Below, in pieces: positions 1-7,444 of a stretch of DNA of 14,146 nucleotides. The translations under genes were made by a program, and so were the position numbers. The stretch lies in assembly GCA_024641625.1 (NCBI GenBank), contig JAHECQ010000001.1:1-14146 (forward strand), given 5' to 3'. Every line of letters starts with the position of its first letter. Positions within the stretch are counted from its first letter, which is position 1. The notes beneath the pieces are model-generated. The model was given only the letters and a program-made list of their open reading frames with translations. It was not told the DNA's origin and searched no databases. This DNA is from Acidimicrobiales bacterium (GTDB taxonomy: Bacteria > Actinomycetota > Acidimicrobiia > Acidimicrobiales > SZUA-35).

Positions 1-13
1 ACCGGACGCTCTC

Positions 14-631
14 ATGCTCGATATCGCCCGTCCCGACGACCTCTCCCAAGTCGCGGCGGTACTCTCCGATGCCTTCGCCGAGGATCCACTCATCGACTTC
101 ATGTTCGCCGACCCCGACCGATCGGAGTCGCAACGTCGGCGGATGATGGAGATCTCGGCCGAGCGGGGCATTGCCCTCGGCCACACGTACGTGTGGCGGT
201 CACACGATGACAGAGCCGATGCCCACGACCGGGTCATCGACGGCGTTGCGTTGTGGGCTCCTCCTGGCACCGGCTTCTTCGGTCCGGCCGAGGGCCTGCG
301 CATCGCCGATCTGATGATCGGGGCCGACGCAACCCGTCGGCCGCTGCTGGGGGCCGGGATGGCCGAGGTTCATGCCTACGAGCCCGAGCATCCGCATTTC
401 CATCTGCAGTTCTTCGGCGTGCGATCCGCGTTGCGTGGTCGAGGAATCGGCGCGCAACTGTTGGCAGGATGCCTCGAGTGGATCGATCGCCTCGGCTATC
501 AGGCATCGCTCGAGTCCTCGAATGTCCGTAATCTCACCGTCTACGAGCGACTCGGATTCAGCACCCTCGCCGAAGTCGAGATTCCCGAAGGGCCCATCGT
601 GCGCCCGATGGTCCGCTCCCCCGCCGTCTGA
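14..631 (+). CDS. GNAT family N-acetyltransferase
   Basis: A 205-residue protein of the Gcn5-related N-acetyltransferase superfamily, which moves an acetyl group from acetyl-CoA to an amine; the acceptor cannot be read from the sequence. The N-terminus (IARPDDLSQVAAVLSDAFAEDP, in part) resembles the usual first strand and helix of the fold. The acetyl-CoA pyrophosphate loop is clear at residues 141-146 (RGRGIG) after a strand ending FFGV, followed by the helix GAQLLAGCLEWID. The final motif NVRNLTVYERLGF (about 170-182) is the standard GNAT end motif. The ATG at 14 fits the family start, but the frame is open to the window edge, so an upstream start is possible. It converges on the P450 gene with a 12-base gap and shows no functional link to it. 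Confidence 0.9.
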   Translation: MLDIARPDDLSQVAAVLSDAFAEDPLIDFMFADPDRSESQRRRMMEISAERGIALGHTYVWRSHDDRADAHDRVIDGVALWAPPGTGFFGPAEGLRIADLMIGADATRRPLLGAGMAEVHAYEPEHPHFHLQFFGVRSALRGRGIGAQLLAGCLEWIDRLGYQASLESSNVRNLTVYERLGFSTLAEVEIPEGPIVRPMVRSPAV

Positions 632-636
632 AGCGC

Positions 637-655
637 ACGCCGGCTAGGTCGGCGT
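637..655. terminator. Stem-loop between convergent genes
   Basis: ACGCCG (637-642) and CGGCGT (650-655) are perfect 6-bp inverted arms around a 7-base loop. The hairpin lies just after the acetyltransferase stop and contains the P450 stop codon. No T-run follows on either strand, so intrinsic termination is only a possibility. Confidence 0.3.
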
Positions 656-1921
656 GAAGGTGACAGGCATCCGCTTGGCCCAGCTGAGGAAGGTCGAACG
701 GGCCCGTTGCACCTCTCCGGTCGTCGCGATGTCCGGCAGTCGGCGAAGCAGTTCACGCAACGTGAGTGTCACCGAGAGGCGCCCCATCCGGGCCCCCAGG
801 CAGAAGTGTGGTCCGACGCCGAAGGCGAGGTGCAGGTTGGGGCTGCGGGTGAGGTCGAAGCGGTCGGGGTCGGTGAACACCGCTTCGTCTCGGTTGGCCG
901 AGGGATACCACAGCAGCAACTTGTCGCCGGCGCTGATCTCGACGCCGTTCAATTCCGTGTCAACCGTCGCGGTGCGTCGGAAATGGAGCACGGCGTTGTT
1001 CATCCGCAGTGTTTCCTCCACGAAGCCCGGCAGGTGGGCATCGAGATTCGACAGCAACAACTCGCGCTGGTCGGGGAACGCCGTCAGCGCCTCGACGGCG
1101 CCACTGAGCGTGGACCGAGTGGTTTCGTTGGCCGCCACGAGGAACAGGTACCAGAGCATGGCCACCCGCTCGTCATCCATGGGCTCGCCGCCGACTTCGG
1201 AGTGGACGACCCGCGACAGGAAATCGTCGCCAGGATCGACACGCTTTTCGGCGATGACCCGCCGGCCATAGTCGAACAACGCGTCCTTGGCCGCCAGGAA
1301 ATCATGGATGGTGCCACCGAAGTCGGGATCGTGGTTGCCGATGATGGCGTTGCTCCACCCATAGAACGTCCGCCGGTCGGCCTCCTCGACTCCCAGCAGG
1401 TGGGCAAGGATTCGCAGGGGGACCTCCGATGCCACCTCCTCGACGAACTCAGCCGAGCCTCGCTCGGCGATGCCATCGACCACCTCGACGGCGATACGCT
1501 CCATCACCTCTCGGAGGCGCTCGACGCCTTTGGGGCCGAAGGGCTCCCGGATGGCCTTGCGCATGGCCGTGTGGTCGGGCGGATCCATACCCATGAGGTT
1601 GAGTCGGGTCTCCTCCAGAATCGCACCGGAAATGTCGGCGCCGGTGAACCCCCCGAGCCAGGACGAGTAGGTGGTCGGGTCGACAGAGACCGCGTGGATG
1701 TCGGCATGGCGGGTGACACACCAGAAGCCCGGCCCGGAACGCCCGCCTTCGCGCTTGGGTGGCTCAGGATGCCACGCGACGGGAGCCAGCCGGCGCAATC
1801 GTGCGAAGGCCTCGTAGGGTGGACCGGCGGCGTAGGTGGATGGGCTCCATAGGTTGACATCGATGATGTCGGGGGCGTAAGGCTGACGGGTGGTGCCGAC
1901 CCCGGACCGATCTCCGCTCAC
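644..1921 (-). CDS. Cytochrome P450 (bacterial soluble class)
   Basis: A 425-residue P450 monooxygenase, expected to hydroxylate a hydrophobic substrate with electrons from a ferredoxin and reductase that are not encoded here. Numbered from the GTG at 1921, the heme loop FGVGPHFCLG is at 367-376 with Cys374 as the proximal ligand. The K-helix ExxR is E303-R306, and the I-helix oxygen-binding motif reads AANETT (263-268), where the family usually has AG rather than AA. The N-terminal style (FWCVTRHADIHAVSVDPTTYSSW, in part) and MGMDPPDH resemble the CYP124/125/142 group that acts on methyl-branched lipids and sterols; that assignment is inference. The GTG overlaps the upstream dioxygenase stop as GTGA, indicating translational coupling. 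A longer open frame to an ATG at 2041 would run about 120 bases into the dioxygenase gene and adds a sequence unlike P450s. Confidence 0.95.
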   Translation of the reverse strand: MSGDRSGVGTTRQPYAPDIIDVNLWSPSTYAAGPPYEAFARLRRLAPVAWHPEPPKREGGRSGPGFWCVTRHADIHAVSVDPTTYSSWLGGFTGADISGAILEETRLNLMGMDPPDHTAMRKAIREPFGPKGVERLREVMERIAVEVVDGIAERGSAEFVEEVASEVPLRILAHLLGVEEADRRTFYGWSNAIIGNHDPDFGGTIHDFLAAKDALFDYGRRVIAEKRVDPGDDFLSRVVHSEVGGEPMDDERVAMLWYLFLVAANETTRSTLSGAVEALTAFPDQRELLLSNLDAHLPGFVEETLRMNNAVLHFRRTATVDTELNGVEISAGDKLLLWYPSANRDEAVFTDPDRFDLTRSPNLHLAFGVGPHFCLGARMGRLSVTLTLRELLRRLPDIATTGEVQRARSTFLSWAKRMPVTFTPT

Positions 1922-2799
1922 GTCGGTCGATCGCCCTTCACCGTGATCCGTCGCACGTGGCGACGCTGGCCGACATAGTCGTGCAAGGCATAATGCTGCA
2001 CGCTGCGATTGTCCCACATCACCAGCGTGCCCGGTTCCCACTGCACCCTGCAGGTGAAGGGTTCGCGCACGGTATGACGAAAGAGAAAGCCCAGGAGGGC
2101 GTTGGATTCTTCCTTCTTCATCCCCTTGATACCGACGGTGAAGGCGGCGTTGACGTACAGGCTCTTCAGTCCGTTCTCCGGATGTGTCCGTACCACCGGA
2201 TGTTCGACCACCCGGGCTGCGAGCTCCTGGTTCTTGGTGGCCATGGCCTTCGACTTGGTCGAGTACCCGCCGGCGCCATACTGCGGACCAGCTGAATGCA
2301 GACCCACCAAACCGTCGAGCAACCCCTTCATGACGTCACTCAACGCGTCGTAGGCCGCATGCTGGTTGGCGAACAAGGTGTCGCCGCCCGTCGTCGGCAA
2401 CTCGACGGCGAACAGAATCGATCCGAGGTCGGGTTCGTCGAGGAAGGTGACGTCGCTGTGCCAGCCGCCACCGAAGTTGATGCGATCGTCGGGCTCGGTG
2501 ATGATCTCGAGCACTTCCGGATGGGCGTCGCTGCCGTCGACGAAGGGATGCGTGTCGAGTTCGCCGAAGCGACGACCGAACGCCATCTGTTGTTCGGGCG
2601 TGAGGTGCTGCTCGCGGAACACCAGGACGTGGTTCTCGTTGAAGGCGGCCCGGATGGACGCCACGGTCTCGTCCGTCAACGGCTGGGACAGGTCGATGCC
2701 ACACACTTCGAGCCCGAGCGCTCCCGACAACGGCCGGGCCTCGAAGAACGATCGATCGCCGACGAGCGCCGGCCCAGGGTGAGTTGCAGCTCCGGTCAT
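1918..2799 (-). CDS. TauD/TfdA family Fe(II)/2-oxoglutarate dioxygenase
   Basis: A 293-residue dioxygenase of the TauD/TfdA family, which couples decarboxylation of 2-oxoglutarate to hydroxylation of a substrate. The iron triad is visible: His114 and Asp116 in GGWHSDVTF, and His269 in MWDNRSVQHYALHDY. The 2-oxoglutarate-binding Arg is one of those in HVRRITVKGD (about 283-284), and the TLFAN strand (141-145) carries the usual Thr contact. Length is normal for the family, and the first block (SGALGLEVCGIDLSQPL) is the typical start of TauD proteins. The ATG at 2799 has a TAGTCT box six bases upstream, so it probably has its own leaderless transcript even though the SMP-30 gene lies 43 bases upstream on the same strand. 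The downstream P450 starts inside its stop codon. Taurine, 2,4-D and alkyl sulfates are known family substrates; none can be chosen here. Confidence 0.95.
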   Translation of the reverse strand: MTGAATHPGPALVGDRSFFEARPLSGALGLEVCGIDLSQPLTDETVASIRAAFNENHVLVFREQHLTPEQQMAFGRRFGELDTHPFVDGSDAHPEVLEIITEPDDRINFGGGWHSDVTFLDEPDLGSILFAVELPTTGGDTLFANQHAAYDALSDVMKGLLDGLVGLHSAGPQYGAGGYSTKSKAMATKNQELAARVVEHPVVRTHPENGLKSLYVNAAFTVGIKGMKKEESNALLGFLFRHTVREPFTCRVQWEPGTLVMWDNRSVQHYALHDYVGQRRHVRRITVKGDRPT

Positions 2800-2805
2800 G
2801 ACCCG

Positions 2806-2811
2806 AGACTA
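2806..2811 (-). promoter_or_regulatory. -10 box TAGTCT of the TauD-family gene
   Basis: TAGTCT on the minus strand is followed by six bases and then the ATG at 2799. This matches the actinobacterial TANNNT box of leaderless transcripts. No recognisable -35 hexamer lies 16-18 bp upstream. Confidence 0.55.
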
Positions 2812-2842
2812 CGCCCCCACCTCGTCTCGGGCGACTCCGAAC

Positions 2843-3766
2843 TCAGACAGCGGCCCGCGTGTTGAGATAGACGGCGAACAGACTGGTGGTCGCGCACATG
2901 TAGAGCCGGTTCCGTTTGAGCCCGCCGAACTCGACATTGGCGACCACCTCGGGCAGGTGGATCTTGCCGATCAGGGTCCCGTCGGCGGCGAAACAATGCA
3001 CGCCGTCTGCGGCCGAGGTCCAGATGTTTCCGTCGGCATCAGCGCGGAATCCGTCGAAGGCGCCGTTGTCACACGTGGCGAACACCGTGGACTCCGGGCC
3101 GACCGAGGCACCGTCGGAGGTGACCGGGTAGGCGCGAATGACCGGTGGACAGGCCCTGCCGACATGGGACATGCCGGTATCGGCCACGTAGAGCACCGAC
3201 TCATCCGGGGAGAACGCCAGTCCGTTGGGTCGCACCATGTCGGTGATCACGGCCGCGATCGAGCCGTCATCGGGATCGATCCGATAGACGTTCGACTGGC
3301 CACCCAACTCGGACTCCGACTTGTCGCCCTCGTAGTCGGAGTCGATGCCATAGGTCGGATCGGTGAACCAGATGCTGCCATCGGACTTGCACACCGCGTC
3401 ATTGGGCGAGTTGAGCCGCTTACCCTCGAAGGAATCGGCCAGGACCTCCCGCAGGCCGTGATGACCGATCCGCGAGACCGCTCGTCCTCGATGCTCGCAG
3501 GACACCACCCGGCCCTGACGATCGAGACAGTGACCGTTCTGGTTCAGCGCCGGTTGCTCGAACACCGTCGTGTCACCGGTCAGCTCGTCGTAGCGCAGGG
3601 TGCGATCGTTCGGGATGTCGGAGAACAACAGCTGGCGGGCCGCCGGCACGTACACGGGCCCTTCGGTCCATCGAGCACCCTGCCAGAGATGATCGATGTG
3701 CGAGTTGTGGATGAGGTAGCGGTAGAACCGTCGGTCGAGTGCTTCGAATGCGGGGTCGAGAGCCAT
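2843..3766 (-). CDS. SMP-30/gluconolactonase/LRE family protein
   Basis: A 307-residue six-bladed beta-propeller hydrolase of the SMP-30/gluconolactonase family, which opens lactones using a bound divalent metal. Family motifs occur in order: EGPVY with Glu35, LNSPNDAV with Asn122, SIWFTDPTYG, RPNGLAFSPDES with Asn181, and DGFRADADGNIW with Asp238. Glu35, Asn181 and Asp238 correspond to the metal ligands of SMP-30. Length is typical and there is no signal peptide, so it is probably cytoplasmic. The ATG at 3766 has a TAACGT box six bases upstream. It shares an 87-bp divergent region with the MFS transporter and precedes the TauD/P450 pair on the same strand, so a lactone arising in an oxidative route is a reasonable substrate guess. 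Some members of this family are ester or phosphotriester hydrolases instead. Confidence 0.92.
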   Translation of the reverse strand: MALDPAFEALDRRFYRYLIHNSHIDHLWQGARWTEGPVYVPAARQLLFSDIPNDRTLRYDELTGDTTVFEQPALNQNGHCLDRQGRVVSCEHRGRAVSRIGHHGLREVLADSFEGKRLNSPNDAVCKSDGSIWFTDPTYGIDSDYEGDKSESELGGQSNVYRIDPDDGSIAAVITDMVRPNGLAFSPDESVLYVADTGMSHVGRACPPVIRAYPVTSDGASVGPESTVFATCDNGAFDGFRADADGNIWTSAADGVHCFAADGTLIGKIHLPEVVANVEFGGLKRNRLYMCATTSLFAVYLNTRAAV

Positions 3767-3770
3767 GCCG

Positions 3771-3812
3771 ACACGTTATGCCACAACGGTGTGCCGACGC
3801 CCTGTCGGCGTC
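3771..3812. promoter_or_regulatory. Divergent regulatory region with inverted repeats
   Basis: This part of the 87-bp gap between the SMP-30 and MFS genes holds GACGCC (3796-3801) and GGCGTC (3807-3812), a perfect inverted repeat around CTGTC. A further GACGCC lies at 3818-3823. A second, imperfect inverted repeat runs 3771-3792 (ACACGTT / AACgGTGT, one extra base in the right arm) and covers the SMP-30 -10 box. Either could bind a regulator, but no regulator gene is present in the window. Confidence 0.3.
3773..3778 (-). promoter_or_regulatory. -10 box TAACGT of the SMP-30 gene
   Basis: TAACGT on the minus strand sits six bases before the ATG at 3766, the spacing of a leaderless transcript. 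No clear -35 element is seen. Confidence 0.55.
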
Positions 3813-3853
3813 AACGTGACGCCCTTCACCGGTCGGTGCCATGCTGGCGCCCG

Positions 3854-5134
3854 ATGAAGGCCCGCACCACCATCGCACCCGCGATCCAAGGAAGCGGCCA
3901 GACCCCGATGGCGGCTGCATCGACCCGTCGGTCGATGTTCGATGCGCTCCGCGTCCCACGCTATGGCTTCCTCCTGGCCACGGGTTGGGTCTGGGGTCTC
4001 GCCCGGTGGGGTATCGGGTTCCTGGGTGCCTATCTCGCCAATCAGCTCACCGGGTCGGCGCGACTCGTTCAGCTCACCGGCGTCGCCATGTGGACGCCAC
4101 TGCTGGTCGGCGGCGTGGTCGGCGGGGTGATTGCCGACCGACTCAATCGTCGGGTGGCCATCCTGGCCCAGTTCCTCACCATCATTCCGTTGGCGATCGT
4201 GCTCGGTATTGCCGGACTGAGCGATCGACTCACGCTCTGGATGATCTACCCGTTCATGGTCGTCGTGGGCATCGGTTGGGTCATCGACATGACGTGCCGG
4301 CGCACCATCATCTACGAACTCGTGGGCGGTGAGCGGGTCGACAACGCCATGGCCCTCGAGTCACTGAGTTCGGCCACTGGTCTGGCGGCAGGGGCCTTGG
4401 TCGGGGGGACGGCCATCAAGGCAATCGGCATCGGGCCTGCCTTCTTCGTCGTTGCCGGCCTCATGGGCATTGCGTTGCTGTTGTTCCTGCCGGTTCCGGT
4501 GCTGGCAGTCGACCACAACCGGGTCGCGGCCGGACCGGGCCCACTCACTGCGCTCCGCCAGGGGTTCAGCCTGCTCAAGACCGAACCGACGCTCGTCAGC
4601 ATTCTGGGAGTCACCGCAGCGGTGAACTTCTTCTACTTCTCGTTCAGTCCGCTGGTCCAACAGTTCGGTACGCGCCTCGGGGCCGACGCGCTCGCCACCG
4701 GCGTCCTCGCCTCGATGACCGGATTCGGCATGATGACCGGCTCGACCTACATCGCCCGCATGCAGCCCCGTCAACGGGGCAAGGCGTACACCATCGGCGC
4801 GCTGGGCGCGATGTTCGTCCTCGTTCCCTTCGCCCAGTCGACGTCGTACCCACTGTCGGTCGTCTTCCTGCTCGTCTCGGGCATCGGCATGGGGATGTTC
4901 GGCTCGATGCAGGGAACGCTGGTGATGACCTCCGTTCCCGACGAGGTTCGGGGGCGGGCGCTGGGCCTCCTGTCCACCGCCATCGGCGTGTTGCCTCTGG
5001 GCATGATCGCCCTTGGTGAATTGGCCGAGATCGTCGGCGCCCCCAACGCCGTGACCATCTCGGTCCTGGTCGGCGCCTCGCTGACCATCGTGTGGGTCAT
5101 CGTGCACCCCCAGGTGCTCCGCCTGACGTCGTGA
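3854..5134 (+). CDS. MFS transporter, 12 helices, MFS_3/DHA3-like
   Basis: A major facilitator superfamily membrane protein of 426 residues from the ATG at 3854. Twelve hydrophobic segments can be counted, starting with FLLATGWVWGLARWGIGFLG and ending with VTISVLVGASLTIVWVIV. The loop between helices 2 and 3 carries the MFS signature-A pattern (GGVIADRLNRR), and VPDEVRGRALGLL before helix 11 is typical of the MFS_3/EntS-like group, whose known members mostly export small molecules by proton exchange. Start choice is uncertain: ATG at 3908 (408 aa) has AAGGAAG 13 bases upstream, GTG at 3836 and ATG at 3935 are also in frame, and none has the TANNNT box seen at neighbouring genes. The frame is open far upstream on this strand, but that part is antisense to the SMP-30 gene and is not coding. 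It may export a product or toxic intermediate of the divergent oxidative genes (inference). Confidence 0.9.
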   Translation: MKARTTIAPAIQGSGQTPMAAASTRRSMFDALRVPRYGFLLATGWVWGLARWGIGFLGAYLANQLTGSARLVQLTGVAMWTPLLVGGVVGGVIADRLNRRVAILAQFLTIIPLAIVLGIAGLSDRLTLWMIYPFMVVVGIGWVIDMTCRRTIIYELVGGERVDNAMALESLSSATGLAAGALVGGTAIKAIGIGPAFFVVAGLMGIALLLFLPVPVLAVDHNRVAAGPGPLTALRQGFSLLKTEPTLVSILGVTAAVNFFYFSFSPLVQQFGTRLGADALATGVLASMTGFGMMTGSTYIARMQPRQRGKAYTIGALGAMFVLVPFAQSTSYPLSVVFLLVSGIGMGMFGSMQGTLVMTSVPDEVRGRALGLLSTAIGVLPLGMIALGELAEIVGAPNAVTISVLVGASLTIVWVIVHPQVLRLTS

Positions 5135-5164
5135 GCATCGTGCCCGAGCCCCGACCGTTGCCTG

Positions 5165-6205
5165 TCACCAGGACGCCGAGACGTAGCCGGGCCCGAACGT
5201 GCCTTCGTCGCCCGCCCCGAACCATCGCAGGTCGGTCGACGTCGTGACCAACAGGTAGGTTCCACTCGGGTCGTAGTCGATCTCGTAGGCGTCGTCGGGG
5301 AGATCGAAGGTGGTCGAGAGCCGGCCCGAATCCGGGTCGATCACTTGGCCCTGCAGGTCCGTCTCCTCCCATCCGACCAGCGCCACCAACAGGCCGTCGG
5401 CCCGCACCGCCGCATCCCAGACCTGACCCGAAAGGTCGATCTCCCTCGCCACGATCGGCTCGCGCGCCACCGCTGCATCGAGGATGACAAGCCTTGCTCC
5501 TTCTGCGACCACCAGACGATGTTCGTCCAACCAGGTCAACGGCCTGAACCAGACGGGGTCGTCGGACTCCTCTGGCGGGAATCGACCCAGCGCTGCACCG
5601 CGCTGGTCGGCGATCGTGACGCTTCCCAGTTCGCCACGAGCGGATCGACCGCCGTCCGGCGACAACGAAACATCCAATCCGTAGCCGCGCTCGGCCGACA
5701 TCGGGTCGAAGCGTTCACCCGGATCCAACACGTACCAGTTCCCGACCGCCGGCTCACAGCAGTCGGTGACCCACAATCGTCCGTCGGGACCGACCGTCAC
5801 CGAATCGATCGCCTGATCGAGACATCCGTTGTCGGGACTGCACCCACCCGATGTGTCCCATCCCCCGAGGTTGGCCAGACGGTCGCCGCTGTCAACGTCG
5901 ACCTGCACGAGTTCATAGCCGGAGTTCGTGATGGCCCAGAACGTGCTCGGCGCACGGTCCTGGTCACCGATCCCCTGCTGCTGAGTCGTCGGGATGGTCG
6001 AATCGCCAACGTCGGCCATCGTCGATTCAGTCGTCGCCGACTGATCGGTGTTCGAGGTCGGTCGAGGATCACCGCTCGATGTTGCCGCCCGGTCGACGGT
6101 GCTGGTCACCGTGCCGACACCATCGACGGAGTCCGACCCCGCTCCGCAGGCCACCAGTGCCAGGGAGCACACGATGGCGGGAGCAACTTGCGACATGAAC
6201 TTCAT
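5165..6205 (-). CDS. Putative secreted lipoprotein with propeller-like domain, function unknown
   Basis: A 346-residue protein from the ATG at 6205, which opens a lipoprotein signal: MKF, a hydrophobic stretch, then the lipobox LVAC with Cys20 as the expected lipid attachment site. A Ser/Thr/Asp-rich, low-complexity linker follows (about 21-85), then a domain of short repeated strands such as WAITNSGYELVQVDVDSG, GPDGRLWVTD and DAYEIDYDPSGTYLLV. These look like WD40/NHL-type propeller blades. Cysteines in GGCSPDNGC and TDCCEP could form disulfides outside the cytoplasm. A longer frame to ATG 6277 would place 24 residues before the signal peptide and is unlikely. AAGGA, seven bases before the start, could be a ribosome site. 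It is divergent from the acyl-CoA dehydrogenase and convergent with the MFS gene. I recognise no specific family and assign no function; an envelope-bound sensor or binding protein is possible. Confidence 0.75.
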   Translation of the reverse strand: MKFMSQVAPAIVCSLALVACGAGSDSVDGVGTVTSTVDRAATSSGDPRPTSNTDQSATTESTMADVGDSTIPTTQQQGIGDQDRAPSTFWAITNSGYELVQVDVDSGDRLANLGGWDTSGGCSPDNGCLDQAIDSVTVGPDGRLWVTDCCEPAVGNWYVLDPGERFDPMSAERGYGLDVSLSPDGGRSARGELGSVTIADQRGAALGRFPPEESDDPVWFRPLTWLDEHRLVVAEGARLVILDAAVAREPIVAREIDLSGQVWDAAVRADGLLVALVGWEETDLQGQVIDPDSGRLSTTFDLPDDAYEIDYDPSGTYLLVTTSTDLRWFGAGDEGTFGPGYVSASW

Positions 6206-6212
6206 CTCGAGA

Positions 6213-6226
6213 TCCTTGTCGAAGGA
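6213..6226 (-). promoter_or_regulatory. Small hairpin covering the lipoprotein ribosome site
   Basis: TCCTT (6213-6217) and AAGGA (6222-6226) are perfect 5-bp arms around a 4-base loop. On the minus strand the second arm is the AAGGA just upstream of the ATG at 6205, so the fold would hide it. The stem is short and may be chance. Confidence 0.25.
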
Positions 6227-6256
6227 CTTGTACCATCGGGGGATTGGTGGTGCGGG

Positions 6257-6262
6257 TAACCT
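6257..6262 (+). promoter_or_regulatory. -10 box TAACCT of the acyl-CoA dehydrogenase gene
   Basis: TAACCT is followed by seven bases and then the GTG at 6270. It supports that GTG as the start and a leaderless mRNA. No convincing -35 element is seen. Confidence 0.55.
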
Positions 6263-6269
6263 CGAATCC

Positions 6270-7412
6270 GTGACCATCTACGACGAGACCCACGATCTCT
6301 TCCGAGCCAGCTTTCGTTCGTTCCTCGAAGCCGAACTGCTACCCCGCTTCGACGAGTTCGAGAAGGCCGGCATCATGGACCGTGACGTCTTCGTGCAAGC
6401 AGGAAAGCACGGATTCGTCGGGTTCTCGATCCCCGAGCAGTACGGCGGCGGCGACACCAGGGACTTCCGGTTCAACGCCATCATCTCCGAGGAGATCGCG
6501 GCCACCGGCGCGGGCGGTGGAGCGCTTGGTCTCACCCTTCACAACGACATCACCACGCCCTACTTCGTGGAGTACTGCAACGAGGAGCAGTCGGCTCGAT
6601 GGATGCCGGGCATCGCCAGCGGCGAACTCATCACTGCCATCGCCATGACCGAACCGGGCACGGGTTCGGACCTGGCCGGGGTTCAGACCACCGCCATCAG
6701 GGACGGTGACGAGTACGTCCTCAATGGCGCCAAGACGTTCATCACCAACGGCATCAACTCCGACCTCGTGATCGTCGTGTGCCGGACCGATCCCTCGGCC
6801 GGCCGAAAGGGCATGTCGCTCCTGGTCGTCGAGCGAGGCATGTCCGGCTTCGAGCGGGGGCGAAATCTCGACAAGGTCGGTCAGCACTCAGCCGACACCG
6901 CCGAGCTCTTCTTCTCCGATGTCCGAGTACCGGTCGCCAATCTGCTGGGCGAGGAAGGCCACGCCTTCGACTACCTCGGTTTCAACCTGGCGCAGGAACG
7001 CCTGTCGATCGGCACCTACGGCTTGGCTGCCGCCGAGGCTGCGCTTGGCTGGACCATCGACTACGTGAAGGACCGTCAGGCCTTCGGACAGCCGTTGGCC
7101 GCCTTCCAGAACACCAAGTTCGTGCTGGCGGAGGTGGCCACCGAATGCGAGGTCACTCGACCGTTCATCGAGCAGTCCGTGATGCAGCTCAACGAGGGGA
7201 AGCTGTCACCGGCCAAGGCGGCCATGGCGAAGATGTGGGGATCCGAGCTCCAGAAGCGAACCATGGACCGATGCCTCCAGCTCTTCGGCGGCTATGGCTA
7301 CATGCTCGAGTACCCGATCGGTCGGGCCTACGCCGACGCCCGGATCGCAACCATCTACGGCGGCACCACCGAGATCATGAAGACCATCATCTCCAAGGAA
7401 GTCCTGGGCTGA
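6270..7412 (+). CDS. Acyl-CoA dehydrogenase, LCAD-like
   Basis: A 380-residue FAD enzyme that introduces the alpha-beta double bond of acyl-CoA thioesters in the first step of beta-oxidation, passing electrons to electron-transfer flavoprotein. Both family signatures are present: AMTEPGTGSDLAG (125-137) and QLFGGYGYMLEYPIGRAYADARI (about 337-359, in part). The active-site base is informative. The position of the medium-chain enzyme's Glu376 is Gly here (YGGTTEI, 363-369), while AQERLSIG supplies Glu243 at the position used by long-chain and isovaleryl-CoA dehydrogenases. The C-terminal half reads much like mammalian LCAD, so long or branched acyl-CoA substrates are likely. The GTG at 6270 gives the normal family length; extending upstream to other starts would overlap the divergent lipoprotein gene. 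A TAACCT box lies seven bases before it. Confidence 0.95.
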   Translation: MTIYDETHDLFRASFRSFLEAELLPRFDEFEKAGIMDRDVFVQAGKHGFVGFSIPEQYGGGDTRDFRFNAIISEEIAATGAGGGALGLTLHNDITTPYFVEYCNEEQSARWMPGIASGELITAIAMTEPGTGSDLAGVQTTAIRDGDEYVLNGAKTFITNGINSDLVIVVCRTDPSAGRKGMSLLVVERGMSGFERGRNLDKVGQHSADTAELFFSDVRVPVANLLGEEGHAFDYLGFNLAQERLSIGTYGLAAAEAALGWTIDYVKDRQAFGQPLAAFQNTKFVLAEVATECEVTRPFIEQSVMQLNEGKLSPAKAAMAKMWGSELQKRTMDRCLQLFGGYGYMLEYPIGRAYADARIATIYGGTTEIMKTIISKEVLG

Positions 7413-7444
7413 GCAAGGCCGACTGTCTGAAGGCCCCGCTTGCT
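7412..7444. terminator. Hairpin between convergent genes
   Basis: AGCAAG (7412-7417) pairs with CTTGCT (7439-7444), and GCC (7418-7420) pairs with GGC (7432-7434), leaving a four-base bulge on one side and an 11-base loop. It spans the gap between the stops of the acyl-CoA dehydrogenase and the crotonase-family gene. A bidirectional terminator is plausible, though there is no T-run. Confidence 0.4.

Noticed and set aside
707..1852. 381-codon open frame on the plus strand across the P450 gene
   Set aside because: It is antisense to a P450 with intact heme and ExxR motifs, shows no domain pattern, and is the kind of long open frame expected in GC-rich DNA.
2798..3853. In-frame upstream extension of the MFS protein by about 350 residues
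   Set aside because: The extension is antisense to the whole SMP-30 gene and has no membrane or domain pattern; MFS-like sequence begins only after 3854.
5135..5164. Gap between the convergent MFS and lipoprotein genes checked for a terminator
   Set aside because: No inverted repeat or T-run of useful length is visible.
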